In this document: in pieces, positions 1-11,754 of the stretch | How the letters are laid out: each line of letters opens with the position of its first letter | Numbering within the stretch: position 1 is the stretch's first letter | Assembly: GCA_010909165.1 (NCBI GenBank) | Contig: MU008163.1 | Span: 1,178,001 to 1,242,000 of the forward strand | Reading direction: 5' to 3' | Length of the DNA: 64,000 nucleotides | From: Anthoceros angustus | Lineage: Eukaryota > Streptophyta > Anthocerotopsida > Anthocerotales > Anthocerotaceae | Translations under genes and position numbers: made by a program | Notes under the pieces: generated by a model | What the model saw: the letters and a program-made list of their open reading frames with translations, nothing else | Told to the model about the DNA's origin: nothing | The model's database searches: none

Positions 1-295
1 CGTGTCTTGGGTGTTTCTGATGTGTTTGTGTTTCCCTCCTCATAGAACCGTAGGGTGACTTCTTGTTGGGCACCTCAGGCGGTAACCCTGCTATACTGCC
101 AAACAGAGACAGTTGGAACTGGGTATGTTACATGTTAGTGCTATTGTTGTGCTTCGTGTTTACGTCACCTAGTCACTTGGATTGCATGTTTGACCCCATT
201 GTTACATGCACACATATGATCTGGCGAGTCCATGTGGCCTCCATTGGTGGGTGCTATTTGCTTTCACCAGCAAGGTTTCTTAGGCTGATTAGTCC

Positions 296-1370
296 ATGCT
301 TCTGTGGCATGTGCAGATGGAGTTCTACCTTCGCTTTTGTCAAGAACACCCAGAAATACTAGCCGGGCAACGGTCATTCGAGAAATTGAAGCCATTTTTT
401 GTTAAGAGCTTGCAAGAGCGCAATCTCTGCTGCTGTCGGTACCATGTGGAAATGGCATTCCTTAAAGATGCCTTCAATGACCTTCGGGGCACAGTCTCCA
501 GGGTTCACCCCCATGGCCAGTGTCATTGTTCATGTCTGGTGTGTGCTCATCCTTTTAGCTCAGAAGCGCTTACTTGTAACACTGCCTCCACTTGTTTGGC
601 TTTAGTCAAGACGCTATGTGAGTGCGTTCTTTGTGCAAAGGGTGAGGATGCTGCCTGGCATGCTTGTTAGGAACATGTGATAGGTGTGGTGTCAACACAC
701 TTCCCTTCTGCCCTTCAGAGACTTGTGTTGATATTCAGGCAGATGCTGTTCTTAAGTGGCGCTGTTTTCAATATCAAGTAGTCGGAACGGATGCTTACGG
801 CAACAACAAGAAAAGGATCAAACTAGTGTTTAAGGAAACACATCCTTCCGTGTTTGTGGAGTATCTGAAGGTAAGGCTGAAGGAGTTTGTGTTTCATGAT
901 TACATCCAGCGGTAGCAGGGGATAGAGTTTAGACATTGTCTCGAATGGTTCCCACAGGATGTTGTGGTTTCATTGATCGATTTTGCTTAGAACTACACAT
1001 TTGGGGTCCACAATGAGATTCAATCCATGCATTGGTAGAACGACTAGGTTACTATTTTGGTGTTGGTTTTTTTATAGGCGCAATGGACCTATTGATGCAG
1101 AGGACCCTGGCCCATCAAATGAGAAGGACTATCACTTTTATATGAGCGACAACATGGCCATGACACACTGTATTTGTGCAACACTACCTGCTAAAATAGT
1201 GACAGTGGATGCGGGATTCCCTCAACCACGAGAACACTGGTGCTAGTCAGATGGGGCAGCCAGCCAATTCAAAGCTATTCGCCCTAGCTACTTTATTGCT
1301 CGGTATCCTAGCATCACATGTGAGTGTAACATGCTATGCAGCCGTTTTACAAAATGTTTTTGGCTCTGAA
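296..1370 (+). pseudogene. Decayed cysteine-rich transposon-type protein gene
   Basis: Pieces of one protein can be followed across at least three reading frames. 296-670 carries a CCCRYHVEM-like block. 664-915 carries a CxxCGVNxLPFCP block and a stretch ending near DYIQR. The frame then continues with stops at 913-915, 988-990, 1036-1038 and 1045-1047 through blocks resembling LEWFPQDVVVSLIDFA, NYTF and NEIQSMHW. Near 1,250-1,330 a further block reads like SDGAASQFKA followed by RYPSITCECN. From memory, this order matches a family of cysteine-rich, transposon-like proteins common in bryophyte, fern and charophyte genomes. Frameshifts and stops make this copy non-functional. A CAG just before the 296 block could be an old splice acceptor. 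The first 295 bases hold nothing I recognise. The family assignment is by remembered motif order only. Confidence 0.6.
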
Positions 1371-1559
1371 GTCTTGTGACCCAAATTCTGGTGCTATAAC
1401 GCAGATGTGGTTTTGTTGATATCTGTGTCATTGCTCTGATAGATGTGCGGTTGGGAGTGGGAGCTCAAATTTGTTCACATTGTTTCGGGTGCTGAGTTTA
1501 CCAAACTATGCTGTCACACTATGGATGTGAAGATGTGTGGATGTGTTTTTGTATGAGTG

Positions 1560-2605
1560 TGTGGATGTGGGGATGTGGGGATGTAGGGATGCAGGGATGT
1601 AGGGATGTGGGGATGTGGGGATGTGGGGATGTGGGGATGTGGGGATGTGGGGATGTGGGGATGTGGATGTGGATGTGGGGATGTGGGATGTGGGGATGTG
1701 GGATGGGGATGTGGGATGTGAGGATGTGGGGATGTGGGATGTGGGGATGTGGGGATGTAGGGATGTGGGATGTGGGGATGTGGGGATGTGGGATGTGGGG
1801 ATGTAGGGATGTGTGGATGTGGATGTAGGGATGTGGGTGTGGATGTGGATGTGTGGATGTCTGATGATGTGGATGTGGATGTGTGGATGTGTGGATGTGT
1901 GGATGTGTGGATGTGTGGATGTGTGGATGTGTGGATGTGTGGATGTGTCAATGATGTGTGGATGTGCTGATGATGTGTGGATGTATGGATATGTGGATGT
2001 GTGGATGTGTCAATGATGTGTGGATGTGCTGATGATGTGTGGATGTATGGATATGTGGATGTGTTAATAATGTGTGCATGTGCCGATGATGTGTGGATGT
2101 GTTAATGATGTGTGGATGTTCCAATGATGTGTGGATGTATGGATATGTTGATGTGTTAATAATGTGTGCATGTGTCGATGATGTGTGGATGTGTTAATGA
2201 TGTGTGGATGTTCCAATGATGTGTGGATGTATGGATGTGTGGATGTGTTGATGATGTGTGCATGTGCCGATGATGTGTGGATGTGTTAATGATGTGTGGA
2301 TGTGCCAATGATGTGTGGATGTATGGATGTGTGGATGTGTGGATGTGTTGATGATGTGTGCATGTGCCGATGATGTGTGGATGTGTGGATTTGGTGATGT
2401 GCAGATGTGAGGATGTGCCGATGTGTGGTTGTGTTGATGATGTGTGGATGTGCCAATGTATGGATGTGCCGATGATGTGTGGATGTGCCGATGTGTGGTT
2501 TGTCGATGATGTGTGGATATGCCGATGTGTTGTTGTGTCGATGATGTGTGGAAGTGCCAATGTGTGGATGTGCGATGATGTGTGGATGTGCTGATGTGTG
2601 GATGT
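1560..2605. repeat. GGATGT-type minisatellite
   Basis: About 1.05 kb is built from variants of a 6-8 base unit, GGATGTG(G/T). The first third (to about 1,850) is mostly GGATGTGG units. The middle is GGATGTGT units. The last part is a higher-order pattern in which TGATGATGTGTGGATGTG alternates with GTCAATG, GCCGATG or GTTAATG variants and with GGATGTATGGATATG. Both strands stay open over long stretches because the unit lacks stops, giving spurious Trp-Gly-Cys-Gly and His-Pro-His-Ile proteins. It is not a gene. Confidence 0.95.
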
Positions 2606-3068
2606 TTAGGTTACTTTCCGTCACCTGTTGGTTAGGTTACTTCTGCCACCTACTGTTTTCTCAAATTCCTTCTTGCTGGGTTATTTTGAAGGGACAGGTT
2701 GGGTTAGTGTGGTGCGGCGTTCGTTGTGTTGCGGGACGGGGACCCCTCATTTGCACTGGAGGCCAGAGGCATGGAGCGTCCATGGCAAACCGAAGTTCTG
2801 GGAGTTCTGGAGGGGAGACGTCCGCGAGTGCAACTGGGCATGAAATGTCTACTCACCTTGTGCCCCAATCCTCTGAAGACGTTGAATGTGAGGAGGATGC
2901 TTTTTGGTATTTGCTGTCTACATTTGTATGTCAGGATAGCGGTCCCGGATTACATGTAGGCTAGCACAGGCGGTCTGTGCATGTTGTGATTCCACTTTCA
3001 GTTGGAATGTCAACCTTGTATCCTTTGGATCTTTCAAAGCCCCGGAACCAAACTTGGGAGTTGGGGTA
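2606..3068. other. Spacer between minisatellite and retrotransposon
   Basis: I see no gene, RNA or repeat here. Three short overlapping open frames exist on the plus strand, but none shows a recognisable domain. The last bases, GGGGTA, directly abut the TGTGGG that opens the retrotransposon LTR. Confidence 0.6.
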
Positions 3069-3454
3069 TGTGGGCTATGCACTTCCCTGGGGAGTTAGGA
3101 AATAAGTAGGGTTTCGCTTTTTAGGATTGAAGGATAAATAAGGTGAAAAGGAGGAATAAATTGGGGTAGCGCCGGACGAGGCTCGGAGTATACTCCGACT
3201 GGAGTGAACAACGGACCCGGTACCACTATGGCAAGCTCCGACCACGCCGGAGTAACGGATAAGTCCGAACCCACCTGTGTCAAAATAGGATAAGTACGTG
3301 GAAAGTAACCGGGAGCGGAGGCGTGAGGATGACGAGGCGGCGCCACGTGACGGCCCCGAGTGGAGGTCGGGCATGCAGAGGCTGTGATCAGACCTGCTGT
3401 GAGGCCGCAGGCAGTATTCACGCCTGCGCGCGCGGCGAAGGCCGTAAAAGCGTA

Positions 3455-6060
3455 GGGTCGAGTACGCCATGCACTCGCGCTACGGACAACGAAGAGGCGC
3501 CTTCCGCCCAGCAGCATTCCACAAGCGCGCCAAGGAGGGAGGTCCCGCAGCCTCCATAATCCTCACAGCCTTGCGCCCGCAATCCGCTCGCGCCGCTTTT
3601 TGGGCGCCGCCAGAGCGTGGCGCACCGTCAAGGTTGGAGCAACGAACGCGCAAGGAGGAACATCGTGCCGGACTCGCCAGCAGCAACAAGAGGAGGAGAA
3701 GCAATGGCACCCAAAAGCCGACGGAAGTCTGGGAGCCATGGACCCTCGTGGGCGCAACATTGTGACCCGCGCTATCCGGACTTCGGCCCGGCCGGCTCTG
3801 ACAAGAGAGGAGGAGAAGCAATGGCACCCAAAAGCCCGGAGTCCAGGAGCCATGGACCCTCGTGGGCGCAACATTGTGACCCGGCGCTATCCGGACTTGC
3901 CTGGCTGGAGGCGGAATTGGTGCGGAGTGGCATCCGGACGTGTTCCAAATGGTCTCGGACCTTTGACAACGCTACCTAGTCCGGAGTTTGCGGAAGATCT
4001 TGGCGGCGATCAACAAGGAGGTCCGATCCAAGAACCTCCGGAGGACCGAGGCGATGGACCTTGAGGTCCCGAGGATGGCCTACAACCGCCAAGGAGGAAG
4101 AAGGGGCGTGGTGCAGGCCCCTTAAGGCGAAGGGAAGATAGGGCCACGGCGCGCCGTGAGGCTCGAACGCAGCGACAACCAACGGATGGTTGATATCCGA
4201 TCTGCTGGGCGGTCGAGTAAGGCGGTAGCCGGATCATTGTCCATTGAACTCGCCACCAAGGTGGATCACCTTGGTGATAACTGCTGGTATTCTCGCATGC
4301 GCCCAGCTGGGAAGAGAGCGACTGGGAAGGATTATCTTCGCCTTCACCGGGAGGGCAAGCTAAGGCGAAGCCCTCGCCATCGGGGACCCATACGATTCAT
4401 GTATGGGGACATTTCGAGCCCTCAAGGAGGGAGAGCTTGAGCGGCGCCGGGGGGCCGGAGGCCCCCTGTGGCGTAGAGCGTGGCGCCTGAGGTGGGGGTC
4501 GCCCTTCAAGACCAAGCGACTCGGGAGGAGGACGAGGGATTCCTGACTCCATACGTGAGCGAACCCCTCACCACCTGTGAAGTTTGGGAGGCGATTCCCC
4601 TTCCTCCTTTTGGTGCCCCTCGGGCGGCCGGCAGGAGGGAGGCGATCGGAGGCGTTGGCGGCTCGGCCGGCGAGCAACAGCCAACAACCACGACGGCCGC
4701 CGAGCCCCGAACTCAACGGAGCCAAGAGGCGAAGACGTGCCGCTTACCAACGCAAAGACCTAAGGTGACTTACCCCGCCACCTGAGTGGCAAGAGGTCAA
4801 GAGGCGTAAGGCAGTAAGCGGGCGTAGGGTCGAGTAAGCCATGCGGACCCACAGCGATTCGGACAACGAAGAGGCGCCTTCCGCTTCCCTGGCCAAGGAG
4901 GGAGGTCATTTCGGCTGCGGCCTCAGACAATCCTCACAGTCCCTTGCGCTCCATAATCCGGCTCTCTGGCTATCTTTTGGGCGCCGATCGGCTTAGGCGT
5001 GGCGCCGTCAAGGTTGGAGCGAGCGGCGAAGGAGGAACATCGTGCCGGACTCGGCCCGGCGGCCTGACAAGAGAGGAGGAGAAGCAATGGCACCCAAAAG
5101 CCCGGAGTCCAGGAGCCATGGACCCTCGTGGGCGCAACATTGTGACCCGGCGCTATCCGGACTTGCCTGGCTGGAGGCGGAATTGGTGCGGGAGTGGCAT
5201 GGGCGTGTTCCAAATGGTGCGGACCTTTGACAACGTCACTCTAGTCCAAGTTTGCGGAAGATCTTGGCGGCGATCAACAAGGAGGTCCGATCCAAGAACC
5301 TCCGGGAGGACCGAGGCGATGGACCTTGGAGGTCCCGAGGATGGCCTACGAAGGAGGAAGAAGGGGCGTGGTGCAGGCCCCTTAAGGCGAAGGGAAGATA
5401 GGGCCGGCCACAGTGCCTCTTGAGGCACAGGCGGCGGACAACCAACGGATGGTTGATATCCGATCTGGGCGGTCGAGTAAGGCGGTAGCCGGATCATTGT
5501 CCATTGGAACTGCTCACCAAGGTGGATCACCTTGGTGATAACTGTTATTCTGCATGCGCTCGGTGGGAAGAGAGCGGTGGGAAGGATTATCTTCGGTTCG
5601 ATCGAGGCACGCAAGCTAAGGCGAAGCCCTCGCCATCGTGACCCATGCACGATTCATGTATGGGGACATTTCGAGCTCTGAAGGAGGGAGAGCTTGGCGG
5701 GCGCTCGGGAGGGAGGCCCTGCAGTAGGCGTGCAAGGCGCAGGGTGGGGAGTCGTCCTTGAGACCAAGCGGACTCGGGAGGAGGGCGGCGGGAGGATTCC
5801 GGACTCCATCGTGCAGGCGAACCCCTCACCACCCGGGGAAGTTTGGGAGGCGATTCCCCTTCCCTCCTTTTGGTGCCCCTCGGGAGGAGGCGAAGGAGGA
5901 GGCGGTCTTAGGAGGCGTTGGCGGCTCCGGCCGGCAGCAACGACCAACAACACGGCGGCTGCGGCGAACTCGGCGGGGCCGAGGCGGAAGGTGCCGCCTG
6001 TGACACCTCGGAAGGTGCGGTACCACCCACCTTAGTGGCGGTAAGGAGGCGAAGGGACGG
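3455..6060 (+). repeat. LTR block A, two adjacent copies
   Basis: Copy 1 (3,455-4,824) and copy 2 (4,825-about 6,060) both begin CGTAGGGTCGAGTA and share their whole order, including the AGAGGAGGAGAAGCAATGGC and GATTATCTTCG landmarks. The single copy in the 3' LTR lies at about 20,343-21,590. Copy 1 also has an internal repeat of about 105 bases (3,695-3,800 and 3,806-3,905) around AATGGCACCCAAAAG. Copies differ by many deletions of 1-20 bases plus some substitutions. Open frames encode Arg/Pro-rich peptides, with a patch like FQMVxTFDNATLV common to all copies. That suggests an ancestral coding sequence inside the LTR, but none is intact. Confidence 0.75.
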
Positions 6061-6200
6061 CCAAGGAGGAGGTCACGCGCACCCCCACGAGCCCTGCCCC
6101 CCACAGTGAAGGGGCAAAAGAGCTTGCTCCCGACCCCTCACCTCCTCCGAGCCCTGTGGAGAAAGAGGGCACAAAGGAGTTAGAGGCCAAGAGGCCAAGA

Positions 6201-8915
6201 GGGTGAGACTCGGACCTCACCACTGTGACCGAGGGTCCCGATTAGGTCCGAGAACCCAGTCCGGACTTACTCGATCGGTATGGAGGTCCTTGGCGGACCG
6301 AGAAATGCCGGCTCCCACTACGGACTTTGTGGGGGCCTCACGTGCCGTGGAAGAAACACGGCGAGTCCTGCTACCGCCATGGACGGAATGCTTTGGGGTC
6401 TCTGGTACACGGAGAAGACCTGTGAAGTGGAGGCCACCCGAGGAGGATGGTGGAACCCAAGAGCAAGTGAAGGCGGCCGAGGGCAAAGGAAAAGGCGGAG
6501 TCCCTCGCTCGGATCGAGGAAGGGAAACGTGGCGGAGCGCGAGGCCCGGCGCCAAGCAGATCAAGGTTCTTCACCGCGACACCAAGCAAGCTCAGAGGCC
6601 CAAGCGCGGAGGACCTTGCAGCGAAGAGGGAAGCGCAGAGGAGGCGGAAGAGGCCCGGCACAAGCAGAGAGCTCGGGACTGGCGGAGGCGGCCCGGCCAG
6701 AGGCCAAATGGGCGAGGCCTAAAAGGCGGAGGCGGCGAGCTCAAGTCAAAGAGCGACCGGATCACTCTGACGTGATCGGGCCGGTGGAGAGAGTCGCAGT
6801 ACCGAATAAGGCCGCGACAAAGGCTATGGAGGCAAGGGCCAAGACTGGGAGATAGAGGATCTCCGAGGCAGGAGGTAGAAGGGAGGCGGCAGCAGATGGA
6901 GGACAAAGAAGGACACTGGAGCTACAACCCAAGATGCGCTTGAGCAGCAGATTCTCAACGAGAGAATCCACGACCTCGAGCACGAAGCAGTGCCTCGGCT
7001 CCGTCAAGAGGCGGAGGAAAATCGGCGACTATCCAAGGAGTTGGACGCTGCTGCAAGGAGCTGGAGGAAGTCCCGAGCCTGGGAGGTATCCGACCGCCTG
7101 AGAGGGAGTCATGAGCTAAAGGCCGTAATGAACGGAGGAGCGAGCATCGAAGAAAAGAAGCCGGTCCACCGAGGAAGGGAACGGGCTAAGTCAATGGAGA
7201 GGAAACGACGGAGCCGGAGCAAGTGGAGCAAAAGTGCAGGAGGTGACCGAGGCCGCCTTGTAGCCTCGCGGATGTGCCCCCACAACTGGCAGAGGTGGCC
7301 CAACAAGCCGAAAGACGCCCCCTAACACTTATGGCGGAGGGAGTATCGGTGCCCGCACACGTGGAAGAGGCAATTCAACAAGTCGATTCGGACTTTGCCT
7401 ATTACCACGCCGAGCCCCGGCGAAGCCTCGACTCACGGACGGACGGACCGGAAGGCTCAAGGAGATGAAGGCCACGGGGCACAGGACCCTAGTGGCCTGT
7501 TTGGAGATGGAGGAGGCGGAGAGGAGCAACCGGAGGAGGCGGAGGAGGCGGCGGATCGGAGGTAAGCACCCGCACCTCACCACTCGGGACACGAGGGTCT
7601 GATTAGGTCCGAGAACCCAGTCGGACTTACTCGGGCGGTATGGAGGTCCTTGGCGGACCGAAATGCCGGCTCCCACTACGGACTTTGTGGGGGCCTCACC
7701 GTGTGGCCGTGGAAGAAACACGGCGAGTCTGCTACCGTCATGGACGGAATGCTTTGGGGTCTGGGGTCTGTGGAGAAGACCCGAAGTGGAGGCCACCCGG
7801 AGGAGGATGGTGGAACTCAAGAGCAAGTGGCGGCCGAGGAAGGAAAAGGCGGAGTCCCTCGCTCGGATCGAGGAAGGGAAGCGGGTGGCGGAGCGAGGCG
7901 TTCGGCCGGGCCAAGGTTCTTCGTATGCGACAGTGAAGCAAGCTCGAGGAGGCCCAAGGCGGAGGACCTTTGCGGTGAGGCGCGGGAGGCGGAGGCGGCA
8001 CAAGCGAGAGGCTCGGGACTGGCGGAGGCGGCCGGCTAAGCGGCGCCAAATGGGCGAGGCCAGTAAAGGCGAAGGAGTGAGCCGCGGTGAAAAGCGGCAG
8101 GATCACTCTGACGTGATCGGGCCGGTGGAGAGAGTCAGTAGCGTGAGGCTAACTCGAAGGCGCCGCTATGGGCGAGGCCGGCCTCGGGAGATAGAGGATC
8201 TCAGGAAATGCAAGGAGGTAGAAGGAGGCGGCGGCGGATGGAGGGCAGCAGGACACGGAGCTACAACTCCAAGATGCGTCGGAGGCGGTGATTCTCAACG
8301 AGAGAATCCACGACCTCGAGCACGAAGCAGTGCCTCGGCTCCGTCAAGAGGCGGAGGAAAATCGGCGACTATCGAGTTGGGCGTTGCCGAGGCGGAAGGG
8401 GAGGAAGTCCGAGTCGGACGGAGGTATCCGCTGGAGAGGGAGGCGGAGCTAAAGGCCGAATGAGCGGAGGGCGCCAGGCAGAAGAAGCTGGTCCGGTGAG
8501 AAAGGCGGAAGGGAAGCTATGGCGGGTAATGGCGATGGAAAGGAAGCAGCGAGTGGGCGGTGAACAGCAGCGGCAGTGAGGAGGTGACCGAGGCCGCCCT
8601 TGTAGCCTCGCGTGATCTGACCGGCTCAAATCTGGCGGGAGGTGGCCCAACAAGCAGCGGCCGCCCGGCTCCGGAACACTTATGGCGGAGGGAGTATCGG
8701 GTGCTCGGGCACACGTGGAAGAGGCAATTCAACAAGTCGATTCGGACTTTGCCTATTACCACGCGAGCTCTGAGGCGTAGAAGCCTCTCGGCGGCAAGAC
8801 GGACGGACCTGGAAGGCTCGAAGGAGATGAAGGCCACGGGGCAGGGACCCTAGTGGCCTGTTTGGAGATGTGAGGCGGCGGAGAGGAGCGGAGGAGGCGA
8901 GCGAGGCGGCGGATC
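6201..8915 (+). repeat. LTR block B, two copies with coiled-coil coding remnant
   Basis: Copy 1 (6,201-7,561) and copy 2 (7,562-about 8,915) share the start CCGAGAACCCAGTC / ATGGAGGTCCTTGGCGGACC and the end CACACGTGGAAGAGGCAATTCAACAAGTCGATT, which I give as landmarks only. The 3' LTR copy is about 21,757-23,440. In the best frame of each piece the product is extremely rich in Glu, Lys, Arg and Ala, with heptad-like stretches such as ILNERIHDLEHEAVPRLRQE (6,953-7,010). This looks like a broken coiled-coil protein. Frameshifts every 50-200 bases separate the pieces. I cannot name the protein. Confidence 0.65.
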
Positions 8916-9035
8916 GGAGCACGCACCTCACCATGGAAGGAGGGCCAACGGGAGTCACGGGCGATCGAACAGGGAGGACTTGAGGAGAGCCACGGAGGAG
9001 TCCGTGAGGAGGAAACCCGGTGGGCGTGAGTCCGG

Positions 9036-9475
9036 ACTTTGTCCGGACCCGAGGAGGCCGGACCAAGTCCGACGATAAGTCCGGACCACAAGTCCGGACC
9101 GAGAATAAGTCCGGACCAAGTCCGGACCACAGTCCGGACCACAAGTCCGGACCCGAGGGTCCCGATTAGGTCCGAGAGACAAGGTCGGACCTCGGTAATA
9201 AGTCCGGACCTCGGTAATAAGTCCGGACTCAAGTTCGTGAGTCGGACTTTGTCCGGACCCGGAGGAGGTCGGACCTCGGTCGGACCTCGGACCGAGTCGG
9301 ACCACAGTCGGACCTCGGTAATAAGTCGGACCACAGTCGGACCGTAAGTCGGACCACAGTCCGGACCCGTGTCGTCCGGACCACGGTCGGACCACAGGTC
9401 GGACCTGGCCGGACCACGAGTCCGGACCTCGGTAATAAGTCCGGACCACGAGTCCGGACCACAGTCGGACCCGAG
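9036..9475. repeat. GTCCGGAC palindrome array (copy 1)
   Basis: The array holds more than a dozen copies of the self-complementary octamer GTCCGGAC. Spacers are ACAA, CTCGGTAATAA, CCGAG or AA, and many further copies are reduced to GTCGGAC. A ten-base palindrome GGTCCGGACC appears where spacers end in G. It sits in the LTR between coding-like block B and polyadenylation block D. The function is unknown. It could be a binding-site array or simply an expanded tandem repeat. Confidence 0.85.
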
Positions 9476-10149
9476 GCGGTGATGGAGGAGCCCCTCGACT
9501 TACGCTTAGGGGAGCCGATGGTGGTGGCCCCACCGGGCGAAGGACCTGTGGAGGCCAGTGGAGGATGACGCGCGTTGTCGACCGCCAGAGCCCAACCCGG
9601 CTGTGATTCCGGGAGAGGAGGGCCCGCCTCACGGATCATCCGATTACCAACCGCTGACGGGATTGGACCACCCATTCCGAGGCGGGGCCAGGACCTTCCC
9701 CCCCACACAAGGAGATAGGGGGATAGGGTAGGCGGCGATTAGGGTATACCGGTGGCTATCGTAATAGGGGTGTAATAAAGACGCCACCTTGGGCGCAGAT
9801 AAGAGGGCCGAGGTCGCCTAGTAAAGCATCTTTCTCTTGGTGTTGATGCCGCTCTGCACCTTTGTGAGTCTTCTTGCTAACGTGAGTCTGAGTCACCGAA
9901 AGCCTACCCGGGAGATTGATCAAGGTCCCGTGACGGACTTAACGCGTTGTGGTGTGTGCGGGGAAGGGTGATCGACCGGGCCCGAGTCCGGACCACAAGT
10001 CCGGACCACGAGTCCGGACCCGGAGGAGGAACTCGGGAGGGTGTGTAGAGCCCGGACGGAGAGGGAGGCGGCGGATCGGAGGAGGTCCGGATCACAGAAC
10101 CCGCGCGTTTTCTAAGATCAAGAGTGTAGCGTGAGAGGAGAAGGATCGA

Positions 10150-11465
10150 TGGAGGATGGCGGTGAACAGCAACAGAGGAGGTGGCCCCTTGTAGCCTCGC
10201 GTGATACAGCCCTCAAATCTGGCGGAGAGGTGGCCCAACAAGAAAAGACGCTCCGGAACACTTATGGCGGAGGGAGTATCGGGTGCTCGGGCACACGTGG
10301 AAGAGGCAATTCAACAAGTCGATTCGGACTTTGCCTATTACGAGCTCGTGAAGCCTCGGCGGCCCGCAGACGGACCCTGGAAGGCTCAAGGAGATGAAGG
10401 CCACGGGGGCGGCCAGTGGACCCTAGTATGGATGATGAGGCGGCGGAGAGGAGCAACCGGAGGAGGCGGAGAGGAGGCGGCGGATGCGACGAGGTAAGCA
10501 CCGCACCTCACCATGGAAGGAGGGCCAACGAGAGTCACCAGGCGATCGGGAATGGAGGACTTGAGGAGAGCCACGGAGGAGTCCGTGAGGAGGAAACCGG
10601 GTGGGCGTGAGTCCGGACTTTGTCCGGACCCAGAGGAGGCCGGACCAAGTCCGGACCTCATAAGTCCGGACCACAAGTCCGGACCCGAGTCCGGACCACA
10701 GTCGGACAAGTCCGGACCGTCCGGACCTCGGACCCGTCGGACCTCGGACCACGAGGTCCGGACCACAGTCGGACCTGGCCGGACCCGAGGAGGGAGAGCC
10801 ACGGAGGAGCCGAGGGCCTTGCGGCGATGAGGAGAGCCGACTTACGCTAGGGTGGCCCCACCGGCGAGGACCCGAGGAGGCCAGGAGGATGACGTCGTGT
10901 AGCGGCGGTTGTCGCCGTGAGCTAACTGACGATTCGGAGAGGAGGGCCCGCCTCACGGATCATCCGATTGGGTGCACCACAACGGGACGATTGGACCACC
11001 CATTCCGAGGCCAGGACCTTCCAGATCGGCGAAGGAGATAGGGGGATAGGATGGTAGGCCGATTAGGGTATACCGGTGGCTATCGAATAGGGGTGTAATA
11101 AAGACGCCACCTTGGGCGCAGATAAGAGGGGGATGCTCTAGTAAAGCATCTTTCTCTTGGTGTTGATGCGCGTTCTTGCACCTTTGTGAGTCTTCTTGCT
11201 AACGTGAGTCCGGACCACAGTCAGCGGGCAGCGACTCGGGAGATTGATCAAGGTCCCGTGACTTAACGCGTTGTGGTGTGTGCGGGGAAGGGTGAGGTGA
11301 CCGTGCTCGTCGAGCCGGTCCGGCAAACTGGAGCGTGGAGGAGGAACTCGGGAGGGTGTAGAGCCCGGACGGAGAGGAGAGCCACGGAGGAGGAGGAGGT
11401 CCGTGCGTAACCCGTCTTTTCTAAGATCAAGAGTGTAGCGTGAGAGGAGAGAGGAAAGGACGATG
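10150..11465 (+). repeat. Second copy of block B tail, C array and D block
   Basis: From 10,150 the sequence repeats what was read from about 8,560: the CCTTGTAGCCTCGCGTGAT landmark, then CACACGTGGAAGAGG, the GTCCGGAC array (10,612-10,790), the ATAAAGACGCCACC block and the GTGTGTGCGGGGAAGGGTGA landmark. The first copy spans about 8,560-10,149. The repeated copy has a shorter array. Confidence 0.75.
11097..11102 (+). promoter_or_regulatory. LTR polyadenylation signal AATAAA
   Basis: AATAAA occurs in GTGTAATAAAGACGCCACC. The same block recurs at 9,774, 12,758 and 24,148, always followed by GATAAGAGG, AAAGCATCTTTCT and TTGCTAACGTGAG. It marks the probable R region and the 3' end of the retroelement transcript. 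Inference from position and motif. Confidence 0.5.
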
Positions 11466-11688
11466 CGTGAGGATGTATGTGAACGATACGGACGACGGGT
11501 CCCTAAACGCGTTTGGCCGGCTGTCGGTGAACGTTGTGAGTAGTTAGGAGTATGTGTGTGTGAGACCGAACGAGCGCTGGACGGAAGAATCACCAAACGC
11601 GGTAACGGGCCTATCATTCCCTTGGGAACGGACTTCTTCCTACAACGACACGGATTGTGCGCGGCCATCGCAAAGTCCGCCACATTTT

Positions 11689-11706
11689 TGGCGCCGTTGC
11701 GGGAAT
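11689..11706 (+). promoter_or_regulatory. Retrotransposon primer binding site (tRNA-Asp type)
   Basis: TGGCGCCGTTGC, followed by GGGAA, matches the complement of the 3' end of plant tRNA-Asp (TGGCGCCGTTGCCGGGGA from memory) with one C missing. It lies four T bases after the LTR end CCACA, the standard position for a minus-strand primer site. The duplicated copy near 13,330 has lost about half of the site. Confidence 0.75.
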
Positions 11707-11754
11707 GAAATCGGTGCGTGGTGCAAAGTCGTCCTTAGGAAGAGAAGGTAAGTG

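Larger units (their letters stand above)
3069..11684 (+). repeat. 5' LTR, enlarged by internal duplications
   Basis: It starts TGTGG and ends CCACA four bases before the primer binding site, so its ends form the expected short inverted repeat. Compared with the 3' LTR it has the same block order: leader, block A, block B, GTCCGGAC array C and polyadenylation block D. Here A, B and C each occur twice. Counting each block once gives about 4.6 kb, close to the 4.8 kb 3' LTR. Length alone places it among giant LTRs of the kind known in the plant Tat/Ogre lineages. Confidence 0.75.

Noticed and set aside
1508-2624. Long open frames on both strands encoding Gly-Cys-Trp or His-Pro repeats
   Set aside because: They are translations of the stop-free minisatellite unit and have no coding signature.
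7329-8463. Open frames of 224-266 codons in LTR block B as genes
   Set aside because: They are not conserved between the copies of the block. Frames break at different places, so they are remnants or chance.
9036-9475. Regularly repeated palindromes as a CRISPR array
   Set aside because: The repeats are 8-10 bases with short irregular spacers, in a eukaryotic LTR; no repeat-spacer structure or cas genes.
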